From the NCBI GenBank assembly GCA_934631005.1, contig CAKTXA010000007.1, positions 11,390 to 75,389 of the forward strand: a stretch of DNA of 64,000 nt, read 5' to 3'. Positions 50,654 through 58,798 of this stretch are shown here, piece by piece. The translations under genes and the position numbers were made by a program. Each line of letters opens with the position of its first letter. The stretch's first letter is position 1. The notes beneath the pieces are model-generated. The model did not search any database, had not been told where the DNA came from, and was given only the letters and a program-made list of their open reading frames with translations. The DNA comes from an uncultured Oscillospiraceae bacterium. GTDB lineage: Bacteria > Bacillota > Clostridia > Oscillospirales > Oscillospiraceae.

Positions 50654-51626
50654 CGCTTGCCTCCGCGTCAAGTGTATTTTTTCGCGATCGTCTGCCTCTG
50701 GAATACTGTGACATAATTCTGGGATCCACAAAGGCGTAGCCAAGATCCACTATGAGATTCACGGCAGAATAGACCAGCGCAATGAAAACAACAGCGCCTT
50801 GAATGACAGGGTAATTTCGGTTTTTAATTGCAGTTACCAGCAGACTGCCCAGACCGGGGATAGAGAAAATGGACTCCACGACCATTGCGCCGGAAAGGCT
50901 TTGCCCCAACTGGGCGCCGATCACGGTAATGACCGGAAGGAGCGCGTTTTTTAAGGCGTGCTTTTCGATCACAATGAATTCACGCGTACCTTTTGCTCTG
51001 GCGGTGCGAATATAGTCCTGCCGGATGACCTCCAGCATATTGGAGCGGGTCATGCGGGTGATCGTTGCAACAGGATAGATGCCAATGGCGATCATAGGCA
51101 TGATCCACTGCTTCGGGGTATCAAAGCCTGTGGCCGGAAGCAGCTTAAGCTTTACGGAAAATAGCAGCATCATCATGAGCGCGAGCCAGAACTGAGGCAG
51201 AGAGGCACCGATCAGAGAAATGAGGGATGCACCGTAATCAGCCACAGAATATTGCTTGGTAGCTGAGATGATCCCCAACGGGATGCCTAATACCGTAGCA
51301 AACAATACTGCAAGAAAGGCAAGCTTGATGGTCGTAGGATACCGCTTTAGAAGCTCAGTGGTGACGGGCTGCTTGGTCTGGTAGGATGTGCCAAAATCGA
51401 AACGTGTAATGACACCTTTTGCGTAGTTGTAAAACTGGACAGCAAAGGGATCATTCAAGCCATTCTCTTCCCGAAAGCTCTCAAGAGCTTCCTGAGAAGC
51501 CTCAGAACCCAGTGTAGCGATGGCTGCGTCGCCGGGTGAAAAATAGTTGATCGCGAAGGTTACAAATAAGACGCCGAGGACTACAGGGATAAACATAAGC
51601 AGCCGTTTTAATATATACTTCAGCAT
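50640..51626 (-). CDS. Oligopeptide-type ABC transporter permease (OppB/DppB)
   Basis: A 328-residue permease. It begins MLKYILKRLLMFIPVVLGVLFVTF as OppB/DppB/NikB proteins do. It keeps the GDAAIATLG loop, the periplasmic QFYNYAKGVITRFDFGTSYQ and the EAA loop YIRTARAKGTREFIVIEKHALKNALLPVIT. It lies 68 bases downstream of the binding-protein gene. Membrane partner of OppC. Confidence 0.94.
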   Translation of the reverse strand: MLKYILKRLLMFIPVVLGVLFVTFAINYFSPGDAAIATLGSEASQEALESFREENGLNDPFAVQFYNYAKGVITRFDFGTSYQTKQPVTTELLKRYPTTIKLAFLAVLFATVLGIPLGIISATKQYSVADYGASLISLIGASLPQFWLALMMMLLFSVKLKLLPATGFDTPKQWIMPMIAIGIYPVATITRMTRSNMLEVIRQDYIRTARAKGTREFIVIEKHALKNALLPVITVIGAQLGQSLSGAMVVESIFSIPGLGSLLVTAIKNRNYPVIQGAVVFIALVYSAVNLIVDLGYAFVDPRIMSQYSRGRRSRKNTLDAEASDGKA

Positions 51627-51694
51627 TTGTCTACTCCTTACTTAAGGGATGCCGTGGGATACATACCGATTGCGGCATGTATCCCACATTTGGC

Positions 51695-53296
51695 TTATTG
51701 TGCAAAAGTAACGGATTTCAGATTGGGAACATTGGAAGGGTCGGCATCAAAGAATGTTACATAGTCCCGGGTGCCATAGGCGAAAATTGGTGTCAGCAGG
51801 GGGATTTCGTAGCAGTTCTCCGCTACATAGCGCTGGATTTCTTTATAGGCATCGTTCCGTTCTGCCGTGTCGGTAATGACGGCGGCCTTGTCCAGCATTT
51901 CATTAAACACAGGATCCAGAATTGCATTCGTCCCGCCATAGCTTTCATCGAAGAAGTTGTAGCACTGGCTGGGATCGCCGCTGGCACAACCGCAATTTCG
52001 GATCGTGAAGTAGGCCTCGCCGGTATTGCACATCGTTCCGGCAGTGGCAATATCATAGACCTGGATCTCGACGTTGATCCCGACAGCCTTCCAGTAGCTT
52101 TGCGCTGCTTCGGCCAGATTCACAAGCTCAGTGACCTCTTCCAGAACCAGTGTCAGATCCAGTCCATCGGAATACCCGGCTTCCGCCAGACACGCTTTTG
52201 CTGCTTCCGGGTCATAAGTATAGTACTGTGCCTGAGACTCATAGAAGGGGAGCGTTGCGGCAACCGAGCTGTCTGCAACAGTGGCAGAGTCGCCATATGC
52301 GGCCTTCACAATGGCGGGGAGATCCAGCGCATACGCCAGAGCCTTACGGACATTGACATTGGAAACAACGTCATGCTCATCGTTGCATACGATGTAGAAG
52401 GTCTTTGTACTGAGCGTGTCATAGAGGACGCACCCATCCACGCCGCTGAGCATACGGGAATAATTGCTTCCGCTGATATTGTCACAGGCATCTACACCGC
52501 CGGTCTCCAGTTCGATAAAACGGGTAGCCGCATCAGCGATGAATCGGACGGTCAGGTTGGTGTAAGAAGGCTTGTCACCCCAATAATTATCGTTGCGATG
52601 GCAGTTTACCCGGTCACCCTCGACCCACTCATCAAAAATAAAAGCGCCGGTTTCCATAGGAGCTCTCGCCATCGTGTCGTCGCCGCCCTGTTCGGTGTAG
52701 CTTTTGCTGACGATGGCGCCGCGGGGATTGCTCAGGAAGTTTAATGCACCAGAGAAAGCATAATTCATCGCGATCTCAACCGTGGTGTCATCCAGCGCCT
52801 TCGTATCGTCTGCGTTAATAAAGCCATAATAGGACGAGCTTGCGGAGCTTGCGCACATCCTCTGAATAGAATATACCACATCGTCAACAGTCAGCTTGTC
52901 GCCATTGTGGAAGGAAACATCCTCCCGAATGCTCAGACGCAGGTGTGTATCGTCCGTAAACTCCCAGTCTGTTGCAAGTGCAGGGAAGATCTCACCGGTT
53001 TCGGCATTGCGTGTGACAAGCGTATCATAGATACAGTTCGTGATGATCTGTCCCATCAGATAGGTGTTGTTTTGGGGGTCCAGATTGCCGGGTTCTCCAT
53101 TGGTCGCGTAAACAAACGTGTCCGCCGGAGTTGTTTTGGAAGAGCTTGTGACATTCGACGCATCGGGAGCTGTAGCGCTGGATCCCGGTGCGACGGCCTC
53201 AGCCGCGTCGGACGCTGTGGGCGTGCCGCTGCTGCTGCATGCACATAAGGCAAGAAGCATGGCAAGGAGCAGGATGGATGCAAGTACACGTTTCAT
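51695..53296 (-). CDS. Oligopeptide-type solute-binding lipoprotein (SBP_bac_5)
   Basis: A 533-residue lipoprotein. The signal MKRVLASILLLAMLLALCAC ends with the lipobox Cys at about residue 20, then a Ser/Ala/Pro linker. SBP_bac_5 landmarks are FVYATNGEPGNLDPQNNTY, FSDDTHLRLSIREDVSFHNGDKLTVDDVVYSI-like blocks, ALDLPAIVKAAYGD and AGYSDGLDLTLV. The family binds peptides, nickel, oligosaccharides or glycosylated amino acids. ATG 53296 with GGAGG is used. It is the first gene of the operon, with an operator at 53390-53401 in the leader. Confidence 0.93.
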   Translation of the reverse strand: MKRVLASILLLAMLLALCACSSSGTPTASDAAEAVAPGSSATAPDASNVTSSSKTTPADTFVYATNGEPGNLDPQNNTYLMGQIITNCIYDTLVTRNAETGEIFPALATDWEFTDDTHLRLSIREDVSFHNGDKLTVDDVVYSIQRMCASSASSSYYGFINADDTKALDDTTVEIAMNYAFSGALNFLSNPRGAIVSKSYTEQGGDDTMARAPMETGAFIFDEWVEGDRVNCHRNDNYWGDKPSYTNLTVRFIADAATRFIELETGGVDACDNISGSNYSRMLSGVDGCVLYDTLSTKTFYIVCNDEHDVVSNVNVRKALAYALDLPAIVKAAYGDSATVADSSVAATLPFYESQAQYYTYDPEAAKACLAEAGYSDGLDLTLVLEEVTELVNLAEAAQSYWKAVGINVEIQVYDIATAGTMCNTGEAYFTIRNCGCASGDPSQCYNFFDESYGGTNAILDPVFNEMLDKAAVITDTAERNDAYKEIQRYVAENCYEIPLLTPIFAYGTRDYVTFFDADPSNVPNLKSVTFAQ

Positions 53297-53389
53297 GTTT
53301 TCCTCCGTTTTGTTTCCTGGAGCCCAGGAATATTTTCCTATCGGCAGAATCGCAGAGCCATGATACGCAGCGAGATACTCCTTCAAAAA

Positions 53390-53401
53390 GTAAACGTTTA
53401 C
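53390..53401. promoter_or_regulatory. LacI-type operator in the leader of the ABC operon
   Basis: A perfect 12-bp palindrome GTAAACGTTTAC with CG centre, typical of LacI/GalR operators. It is about 60 bases downstream of the predicted transcription start, so it would block elongation or loop with the site at 53589. Confidence 0.78.
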
Positions 53402-53466
53402 ATATTGGAGAAAAATAAAAAGCCGCGATCAGACAGATGAGATTCCTACGCCTCAAGGATATTCTA

Positions 53467-53494
53467 ATTTTACACCATAATTTACGACTGTCAA
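53467..53494 (-). promoter_or_regulatory. Promoter of the oligopeptide-type ABC operon
   Basis: Minus strand TTGACA (53494-53489), 16-base spacer, TAAAAT (53472-53467). Leader of about 165 bases before the lipoprotein ATG. Confidence 0.75.
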
Positions 53495-53579
53495 TATGGG
53501 AATTTGCTAAAAAAGCGACGCGGAATTTGTATGTTTCTACAAATGTTGAGAGCGCGGGGGACAGTCCTCCGAAAACACC

Positions 53580-53608
53580 TTGACATTTGAAAACGTTTAC
53601 TATATAGT
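53580..53608 (+). promoter_or_regulatory. Promoter of the lacI-type regulator
   Basis: TTGACA, 17-base spacer, TATAGT, 33 bases before the regulator ATG. The operator at 53589-53600 fills the spacer. Confidence 0.8.
53589..53600. promoter_or_regulatory. LacI-type operator inside the regulator promoter
   Basis: GAAAACGTTTAC differs from the perfect site at 53390-53401 at one position. Between -35 and -10 it would block RNA polymerase: autorepression. Confidence 0.75.
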
Positions 53609-53641
53609 GAGGTTATCCTATAAAACACAACGGAGAAGGCC

Positions 53642-54655
53642 ATGTCATCAACAATCAAAGACGTTGCCCGATATGCCGGCGTTTCCACAGCAACTGTGTC
53701 GCGTGTAATTAATAACGACCCGAACGTCAAGCCACAAAATGCCGAAAAAGTGCGCGAGGCGATTAAAGCGTGCAATTTTGTTCCGAATTTTGTTGCACGT
53801 AATTTAAAGAGCGCTCGCTCCAATACCATAGGCCTGGTGGTATCCGACATTTCCAACCCATACTTTACCGCGATGGCCAAGGTGATCGAGAGCTGCCTTC
53901 GCGAGCGGGGATATGATATGCTGATATGCAGCACAGATGAGGATCAGGCCAAGGAAGTCGGATACCTGGATCGCTTTATGAGCAACCGGGTGGACGGCAT
54001 TATTCTCAACACAACGGGCAAGAATAATGAGTTCATCATTGAGTTAAGCAAAAAGCTCCCGATCGTTTTAATCGAGCGGCAGATCAGCTCGCCGGACTTC
54101 CACGGAGACTATGTAGGCGCCAATAATGCCAACAGCATTTATTCCATGACGCAATTTCTTTTGCACATTGGTCACCGGCGGATCGGCTTTCTTAACAGCG
54201 AGCTCAGTGTAAGCACGGGGATAGAGCGGATGGAGGGGTTCACGCGGGCAATGCAGGATGCCCATATTAAGATAAGCAAAGAGTACCCTTATCTCCATGA
54301 GAGCCGCTATTTCAGCTACGAGGGCGGTTATGAGGGAGCTGAATGGATGATGGCGCAGGCGCAGCCCCCAACTGCGCTCATTGCAGCCAATAATACGCTG
54401 GCGCTGGGGGCACTTAGTTATTTGCGGAACAGCAACATCCGGGTGCCGGAGGACATTTCCTTTATGTGCTACGGTGAGCTGCAAAACAGCGCGCTTCTTT
54501 ATATTGACCCGTCCTATTCCACCTTGAGCCCCAACACCATGGGGGAGCGGGCGGCCCGGTTTTTGCTTGATCGAATGGGCGGCGCCAATGTGTTTAATCG
54601 GCAGGCAATTTTTGAAAGCCAGATCGTTATAGGGAAAAGTGTGCAAAATGCATGA
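53642..54655 (+). CDS. LacI/GalR-family transcriptional regulator
   Basis: A 337-residue repressor. HTH residues 5-25 read IKDVARYAGVSTATVSRVIN, followed by the hinge helix VPNFVARNLKS that inserts into the CG-centred minor groove. The rest is a periplasmic-binding-type sensor: GLVVSDISNPYFTAMAKVIE, MLICSTDED, HIGHRRIGFLNS and AANNTLALGALSYL. Sugar or sugar-like effector likely. It sits between the divergent ABC operon and the desulfidase-like gene, and the two GTAAACGTTTAC-type sites fit it. Confidence 0.93.
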   Translation: MSSTIKDVARYAGVSTATVSRVINNDPNVKPQNAEKVREAIKACNFVPNFVARNLKSARSNTIGLVVSDISNPYFTAMAKVIESCLRERGYDMLICSTDEDQAKEVGYLDRFMSNRVDGIILNTTGKNNEFIIELSKKLPIVLIERQISSPDFHGDYVGANNANSIYSMTQFLLHIGHRRIGFLNSELSVSTGIERMEGFTRAMQDAHIKISKEYPYLHESRYFSYEGGYEGAEWMMAQAQPPTALIAANNTLALGALSYLRNSNIRVPEDISFMCYGELQNSALLYIDPSYSTLSPNTMGERAARFLLDRMGGANVFNRQAIFESQIVIGKSVQNA

Positions 54656-54753
54656 TTTTTTCGTGTTTCATGTGTTGCATTCGAATTTGCTGAAGTATTG
54701 CAAGTTGCGCTGGCTGCTCTCGCGCACAATGTGCAAGTATCGCGGAGGGAAAA

Positions 54754-56055
54754 ATGGACAGAGAATTGATATGTAAAATTTTGAATTCTGAGATGGAATT
54801 GGCAACAGGCTGTACAGAGCCAGCGGCGATCGCACTTTGCGCGGCTTATGCAAGGGAGGCATTGGCAGGAGATGTAGCTGAAATTGCTGTGCGTGCCAGT
54901 ACAAATATCATTAAAAATGCCATGGCGGCGGGAATACCTGGGTGCAGCTATACAGGCGTGGCCTATGCTGCTGCACTTGGGGCGATCGCCGGGCAGACGC
55001 AGCGTCAGCTTCAGGCGATCGACCACGCAACGGAAGAGGAACGCAAAGCAGCAGAGGAGCTGGTCGCGGCAGGACACGTTCTCTTGGAACGAAAAGACAC
55101 CACGGAAGCACTGTATATAGAAATTGAGCTTCACAGCCGTTCTGGCCACCGTGCCAAGGCAATTATCGCCTCGACCCATACGAATCTGGTTTATTTGCAG
55201 ACCGATGATGAGGTGCGGGTCGATCACCCCATTGGTACGCGGGTAAAAGGGGTGCCTGCGGACAGAATTGATGCCGCGCTGAGCATTGGATCCATTTATG
55301 AGTTCGTCAATGGGATCGACCGGAATAAAGACGATTTGAACATCATTGACAGAGCCATTTCTGTAAATATGCGTATTTCCCAGGAAGGGGAAAATCAAAC
55401 CTTTAATCTTCATGTTGGGCAGAATATTGCGGCCATGCGCCATTCCGGCCTATATGCAAATGATGTTGTCGTTCGAGCCATGGAAGCGGCGGCTTGTGGG
55501 ATCGACGCAAGAATGGGCGGCGCGAATGTCCCGGTAGTTACAAATTCCGGATCCGGTAATCAGGGAATTACAGCGACGGTACCCATAGTGGTAGCGGCTG
55601 ATATGTGGCGGATCGATGAAGAGCGGCGCTTTCGCGCGGTCACGCTGTCACATCTGATATGTATCTATATCCATTGCCGCTTCGGGCTCCTGTCGTCGTT
55701 GTGCGGCGCTACGATAGCCGCTACAGGCGTGACGTGCGGCCTGGTATACCTGATGGGCGGCGGCTGTGTGGAGCTGGAGCGTGCTGTGAATAACATGATA
55801 GGCGGTGTTGCCGGTATGCTTTGCGATGGTGCGAAGGCGGATTGCGCCCTGAAGGTAGCGACCTGTGTCAACTCTGCCTTCATCTGTGCCTCCATGGCCA
55901 TGGCTGGCGTCGGCGTACAGCCGAATGAAGGGATCGTGGAGAAGGATGCAGCAAAGACAGTAACAAATTTTGTCCGTCTGGGGAATGACGGATCCCCTGT
56001 GATGGATAGCATCGTTTTGGACATTATGCTGAATAAAGGGAACATGGATGTTTGA
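54754..56055 (+). CDS. L-cysteine desulfidase / serine dehydratase alpha-like protein (UPF0597 family)
   Basis: A 433-residue protein. Conserved Cys positions are in ATGCTEPAAIALC near the N-terminus, SLCGATIAATGVTCGLVYLMGG, and GMLCDGAKADCALKVATC. These fit the 4Fe-4S-dependent L-cysteine desulfidase family, which splits cysteine to pyruvate, sulfide and ammonia without PLP. The gene lies 98 bases after the LacI gene on the same strand with CGGAGGGA upstream, so it is probably its co-transcribed partner. A related D-serine or other beta-eliminating substrate is possible. Confidence 0.88.
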   Translation: MDRELICKILNSEMELATGCTEPAAIALCAAYAREALAGDVAEIAVRASTNIIKNAMAAGIPGCSYTGVAYAAALGAIAGQTQRQLQAIDHATEEERKAAEELVAAGHVLLERKDTTEALYIEIELHSRSGHRAKAIIASTHTNLVYLQTDDEVRVDHPIGTRVKGVPADRIDAALSIGSIYEFVNGIDRNKDDLNIIDRAISVNMRISQEGENQTFNLHVGQNIAAMRHSGLYANDVVVRAMEAAACGIDARMGGANVPVVTNSGSGNQGITATVPIVVAADMWRIDEERRFRAVTLSHLICIYIHCRFGLLSSLCGATIAATGVTCGLVYLMGGGCVELERAVNNMIGGVAGMLCDGAKADCALKVATCVNSAFICASMAMAGVGVQPNEGIVEKDAAKTVTNFVRLGNDGSPVMDSIVLDIMLNKGNMDV

Positions 56056-56469
56056 GGGATGCCTGAGATCTGATTCTGCTTTGTGTGAGATCCCGCTTCC
56101 TGTGTAACTGCCGATTCGATCGACAAGAGCCGCCAGTGAGAGATTTTTGCCCAAATAAAGTTTGAAAAGCGCAGCAATACCGTATGTGTTTCGTGCTTTT
56201 TGAGCTGCACAGTCGGGGGAAAAACCCCGCTGCTGGCCGCAGACGGTCAAAGCGGTGGTTGCTCAAAAAGTTAGATAAAAATTCAAAAGAGAAATGATTC
56301 AAGCTGCCGAAGGGGCTTGCTGTCTGTGTAAAGTGGGCGGCAAGCCCTTCCGCTTTGCCTTGCTCCTGCGGTTGGCGTAGCGGGTCATCGGCCCCTACAG
56401 GGTGTGGCATGACTATAAATGAACCCCGTCCGCTGGGTGGCAGCGGGCGGGGGTGTTATTGTATAAAGA
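56056..56469. repeat. Patchwork of repeat relics, no gene seen
   Basis: 56110-56200 resembles the interior of the 34001-34163 element in reverse: GAGAGATTTTTGCC, GTTTGAAAA and CGCAGCAATACC. 56378-56402 is an inverted GTAGGGGCCGATGACCCGC piece also at 7911. A GC hairpin at 56423-56454 could end the desulfidase transcript weakly. No convincing coding sequence. Confidence 0.6.
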
Positions 56470-56497
56470 AAACCCCCGGCAGTCTTGACTGCCAGGG
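56470..56497 (-). terminator. Rho-independent terminator after the glyoxalase gene
   Basis: Minus strand CCCTGGCAGT, 4-base loop, ACTGCCGGGG, then TTTTCTTT. One G-U pair. Confidence 0.8.
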
Positions 56498-56511
56498 ATT
56501 TTTATGCGTGT

Positions 56512-56901
56512 TTACTGCATTTCTTCCGCGATCTCGATGGTCTCGCCGTCGGGGCCGGGGAAGAGGATGTAGCGCGCGCCGCGCGTGCCCCAGCCGTGGT
56601 CCACGATGATCTCGTCGGTGTTGAAGCGGACGCCCTTGGCCTTCAGATCGTTCCAGACCGCCTCGATGTCCGTGACGCGCAGCGCCAGATGGTCATAGCG
56701 GCCGGTGGAAAATTCGTGCTTTTCGATGTACTGCATCATCTCCAGGCAGCAGTCGCCAAGGTCGAGCAGCGCGGCCTTTACGCCCGGGACCTCCCAGCGG
56801 CAGCGCAGCGAAAAGCCGAGCACGTCCGTGTAAAACGCGATCGAGCGATCCATATCGTCCACAAAAAAGCCTACATGTGCCAGTCCTTCGATCTTACCCA
56901 T
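56512..56901 (-). CDS. Glyoxalase/bleomycin-resistance (VOC) family protein
   Basis: A 129-residue single VOC-fold protein. It has metal-site His in GLAHVGFFVDDMDRSIAFYTDVLGF, Glu in CCLEMMQY, HLALRV near residue 71, and a final Glu in GETIEIAEEM. This layout matches lactoylglutathione-lyase-like or methylmalonyl-CoA epimerase-like proteins, but substrate is unclear. ATG 56901 with GGAGG is used; a long upstream open frame has no ribosome site. Divergent from the homocysteine methyltransferase gene, separate promoter expected. Confidence 0.85.
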   Translation of the reverse strand: MGKIEGLAHVGFFVDDMDRSIAFYTDVLGFSLRCRWEVPGVKAALLDLGDCCLEMMQYIEKHEFSTGRYDHLALRVTDIEAVWNDLKAKGVRFNTDEIIVDHGWGTRGARYILFPGPDGETIEIAEEMQ

Positions 56902-56987
56902 GATCCTGTCCTCCGTGATACCGCCGCAGCGGCTTGATAATACTATCTTATTCGCGATTCCCGCCCGTGTCAAGCGGTGTTTTGCGC

Positions 56988-57015
56988 TTGCAACTTCCGT
57001 GGAATGTGCTATACT
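56988..57015 (+). promoter_or_regulatory. Promoter of the homocysteine methyltransferase-like gene
   Basis: TTGCAA, 16-base spacer, TATACT, 26 bases before the ATG at 57041. Confidence 0.65.
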
Positions 57016-57040
57016 GAGGGCGGCCAAAGGAGGCATTTTT

Positions 57041-57913
57041 ATGACCGGAACGGAATTTAAGGCATGGTGCGAAAAACGCGTGCGGCTGCTGGACGGCGCA
57101 ACGGGCAGCAATCTCCGCGCCGCGGGAATGCCCGCGGGCGTGTGCGCCGAGACGTGGATATTGGAGCATCCGCAGGCGCTCCAGACGCTGCAGGAGGCGT
57201 ATATCGCCGCGGGCAGCGAGATCGTGCTCGCACCCACCTTCGGCGCGAATCGCGCCCTGCTGGCAAACCACGGGCTGGAGAGCTGCGTTCAGGATTATAA
57301 CCGGCGGCTCATTTCGCTCTCGCGCGAGGCGGTGGGCCACCGCGCGCTGATCGCGGGCGATATGACCACGACCGGGCAGCCCGTTTTGCCGGAGGACACG
57401 GCGGCGTATACGCGTCTTCTGGAAATTTACACCGAGCAGGCGAGTGCGCTGCTGGAGGCGGATGTCGACCTGTTTTTTGTGGAGACGATGATGGGCCTGA
57501 CCGAGAGCATGGCCGCGGTGGAGGCCATCCGCGCGCTGACGGACTGCGCCATCGTGTGCACGATGAGCGTGCAGTCGGACGGGCGGTGCTATTTTGACGG
57601 CTCTGTCTACGACGCGGCGCAGACGCTGCCGGAGCTGGGGGCGGACGCCGTGGGCGTCAACTGCTCGTCCGGGCCCGACCAGCTGGAGAGCGTGGTGCGC
57701 GCGCTGCGCGCCGAAACGACCGTCCCGGTTGCGGCGAAGCCGAACGCGGGCCTGCCCGAGATCCGGGACGACGGCACGGCCGTCTACGACATGACGCCGC
57801 AGGCGTTTGCCGCCCACATGACCGCCCTCATCAGCTGCGGCGCGGGCCTTGTTGGCGGCTGCTGCGGCACCACCCCCACCCACATCCGCGCCCTGCACGC
57901 CGCCATTCGATAA
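57041..57913 (+). CDS. Homocysteine S-methyltransferase-family protein
   Basis: A 290-residue zinc enzyme with a TIM barrel, like the first domain of MetH or like MmuM. It starts RLLDGATGSNLRAAGMP, and the zinc ligands are in VGVNCSSGP and GLVGGCCGTTPTHIRAL. It moves a methyl group to homocysteine from S-methylmethionine or another donor, or, with a corrinoid partner, from methyl-cobalamin. No corrinoid protein is nearby. AAAGGAGG is 7 bases before ATG 57041. Single gene with its own promoter. Confidence 0.9.
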   Translation: MTGTEFKAWCEKRVRLLDGATGSNLRAAGMPAGVCAETWILEHPQALQTLQEAYIAAGSEIVLAPTFGANRALLANHGLESCVQDYNRRLISLSREAVGHRALIAGDMTTTGQPVLPEDTAAYTRLLEIYTEQASALLEADVDLFFVETMMGLTESMAAVEAIRALTDCAIVCTMSVQSDGRCYFDGSVYDAAQTLPELGADAVGVNCSSGPDQLESVVRALRAETTVPVAAKPNAGLPEIRDDGTAVYDMTPQAFAAHMTALISCGAGLVGGCCGTTPTHIRALHAAIR

Positions 57914-57916
57914 TAA

Positions 57917-57945
57917 AGCCCCCGCTGTGTTTTGCAGCGGGGGCT
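57917..57945. terminator. Hairpin terminator shared by convergent genes
   Basis: An 11-bp stem (57917-57927 with 57935-57945). The T-tail is clear on the minus strand (TTTATTATC), weaker on plus. Confidence 0.8.
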
Positions 57946-57958
57946 GGCGTTTGCGTTT

Positions 57959-58729
57959 TTAGCCCTTGACGTAGGCGAGGATGTCTTTGAGGGACTGCTC
58001 GTTATCGTAGGTGGGCCAGTATTCGAAGCCGAAGTAGCGGTCGTAGCCGCCGTCCTCTGCGGCTTTGATGACGCGGGGATAGTTCGTTTCGCCCAGGTGC
58101 AGCTCGTGGCGGCCGGGGACGCCCGCGGAATGGAAGTGGCCGATGAAGTCGATGTTCGTGGAGATGTTGTTGACGAGGTTGCCCTCCATCAGCTGCATAT
58201 GATAGCAGTCGAACAGGAGCCGGATGGCGGGGGAGTCGACCGCCTTGATCAGCTCAAAGCCCTTATAGGCGGAGTTGAGCCAGTAGCCCTTGTGGTCATA
58301 CATGGAGTTGAGCGCCTCGAGCACGATCGTCACGCCCTCTTTTTCGGCGATCTCGGCGGTGCGCTTCAGGTTTTCCAGCAGGACGAGCTTCTGCGTGTCC
58401 TCAAAGCTGCCCTCGAGGTCGCCGGACAGGCCGATGAAGGTCTTGCAGCCGAATTCCTTGCCGATGGCGATGGACTTCTCGACGTTGGCCTTCACGGCGC
58501 TCCACGGGAAGTTCATGCGGATGGTCCACGCCTGATTCAGGCAGCACGCGGCGACGGGGATCCCGGCGTCGGCCGACGCCTTGCCGAGCCCGGCGGGGGT
58601 GACGGAGTCGTTGCCGACCCACGGATCCCAGAACTCCACGGCGTCACAGCCGCAGGCCTTGGCGACCTGGAAGCGCTCATAGAACGGCAGGTTTTCAAAT
58701 ACCGGCTCGATGCAAAGAGAATATTTCAT
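57959..58729 (-). CDS. Hydroxypyruvate isomerase-like sugar isomerase/epimerase (AP-endonuclease-2 fold)
   Basis: A 256-residue TIM-barrel protein. It starts YSLCIEPVFENLPFYERFQVAKACGCDAVEFWDPW; metal ligands are likely in VLEALNSMYDHKGYWLNS (Glu), LLFDCYHMQLMEGN (Asp/His) and FHSAGVPGRHELHLGE, ending GYDRYFGFEYWPT (Glu). The wording is like Hyi or Iol/IoE-type isomerases. It follows the DegT-type aminotransferase by 69 bases with a hairpin between, so both probably act on the same amino or keto sugar. Confidence 0.88.
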   Translation of the reverse strand: MKYSLCIEPVFENLPFYERFQVAKACGCDAVEFWDPWVGNDSVTPAGLGKASADAGIPVAACCLNQAWTIRMNFPWSAVKANVEKSIAIGKEFGCKTFIGLSGDLEGSFEDTQKLVLLENLKRTAEIAEKEGVTIVLEALNSMYDHKGYWLNSAYKGFELIKAVDSPAIRLLFDCYHMQLMEGNLVNNISTNIDFIGHFHSAGVPGRHELHLGETNYPRVIKAAEDGGYDRYFGFEYWPTYDNEQSLKDILAYVKG

Positions 58730-58762
58730 CTTGTTGCTCCTTTATGTTAGTTTGTTGGAAAG

Positions 58763-58790
58763 ATGACCGGGCGCAGACGCGCCCGGTCAT
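58763..58790 (-). promoter_or_regulatory. Intercistronic hairpin
   Basis: A perfect 12-bp GC stem with 4-base loop, between the aminotransferase and isomerase genes. No U-tract on the minus strand. Confidence 0.6.
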
Positions 58791-58798
58791 ATGTGTTT

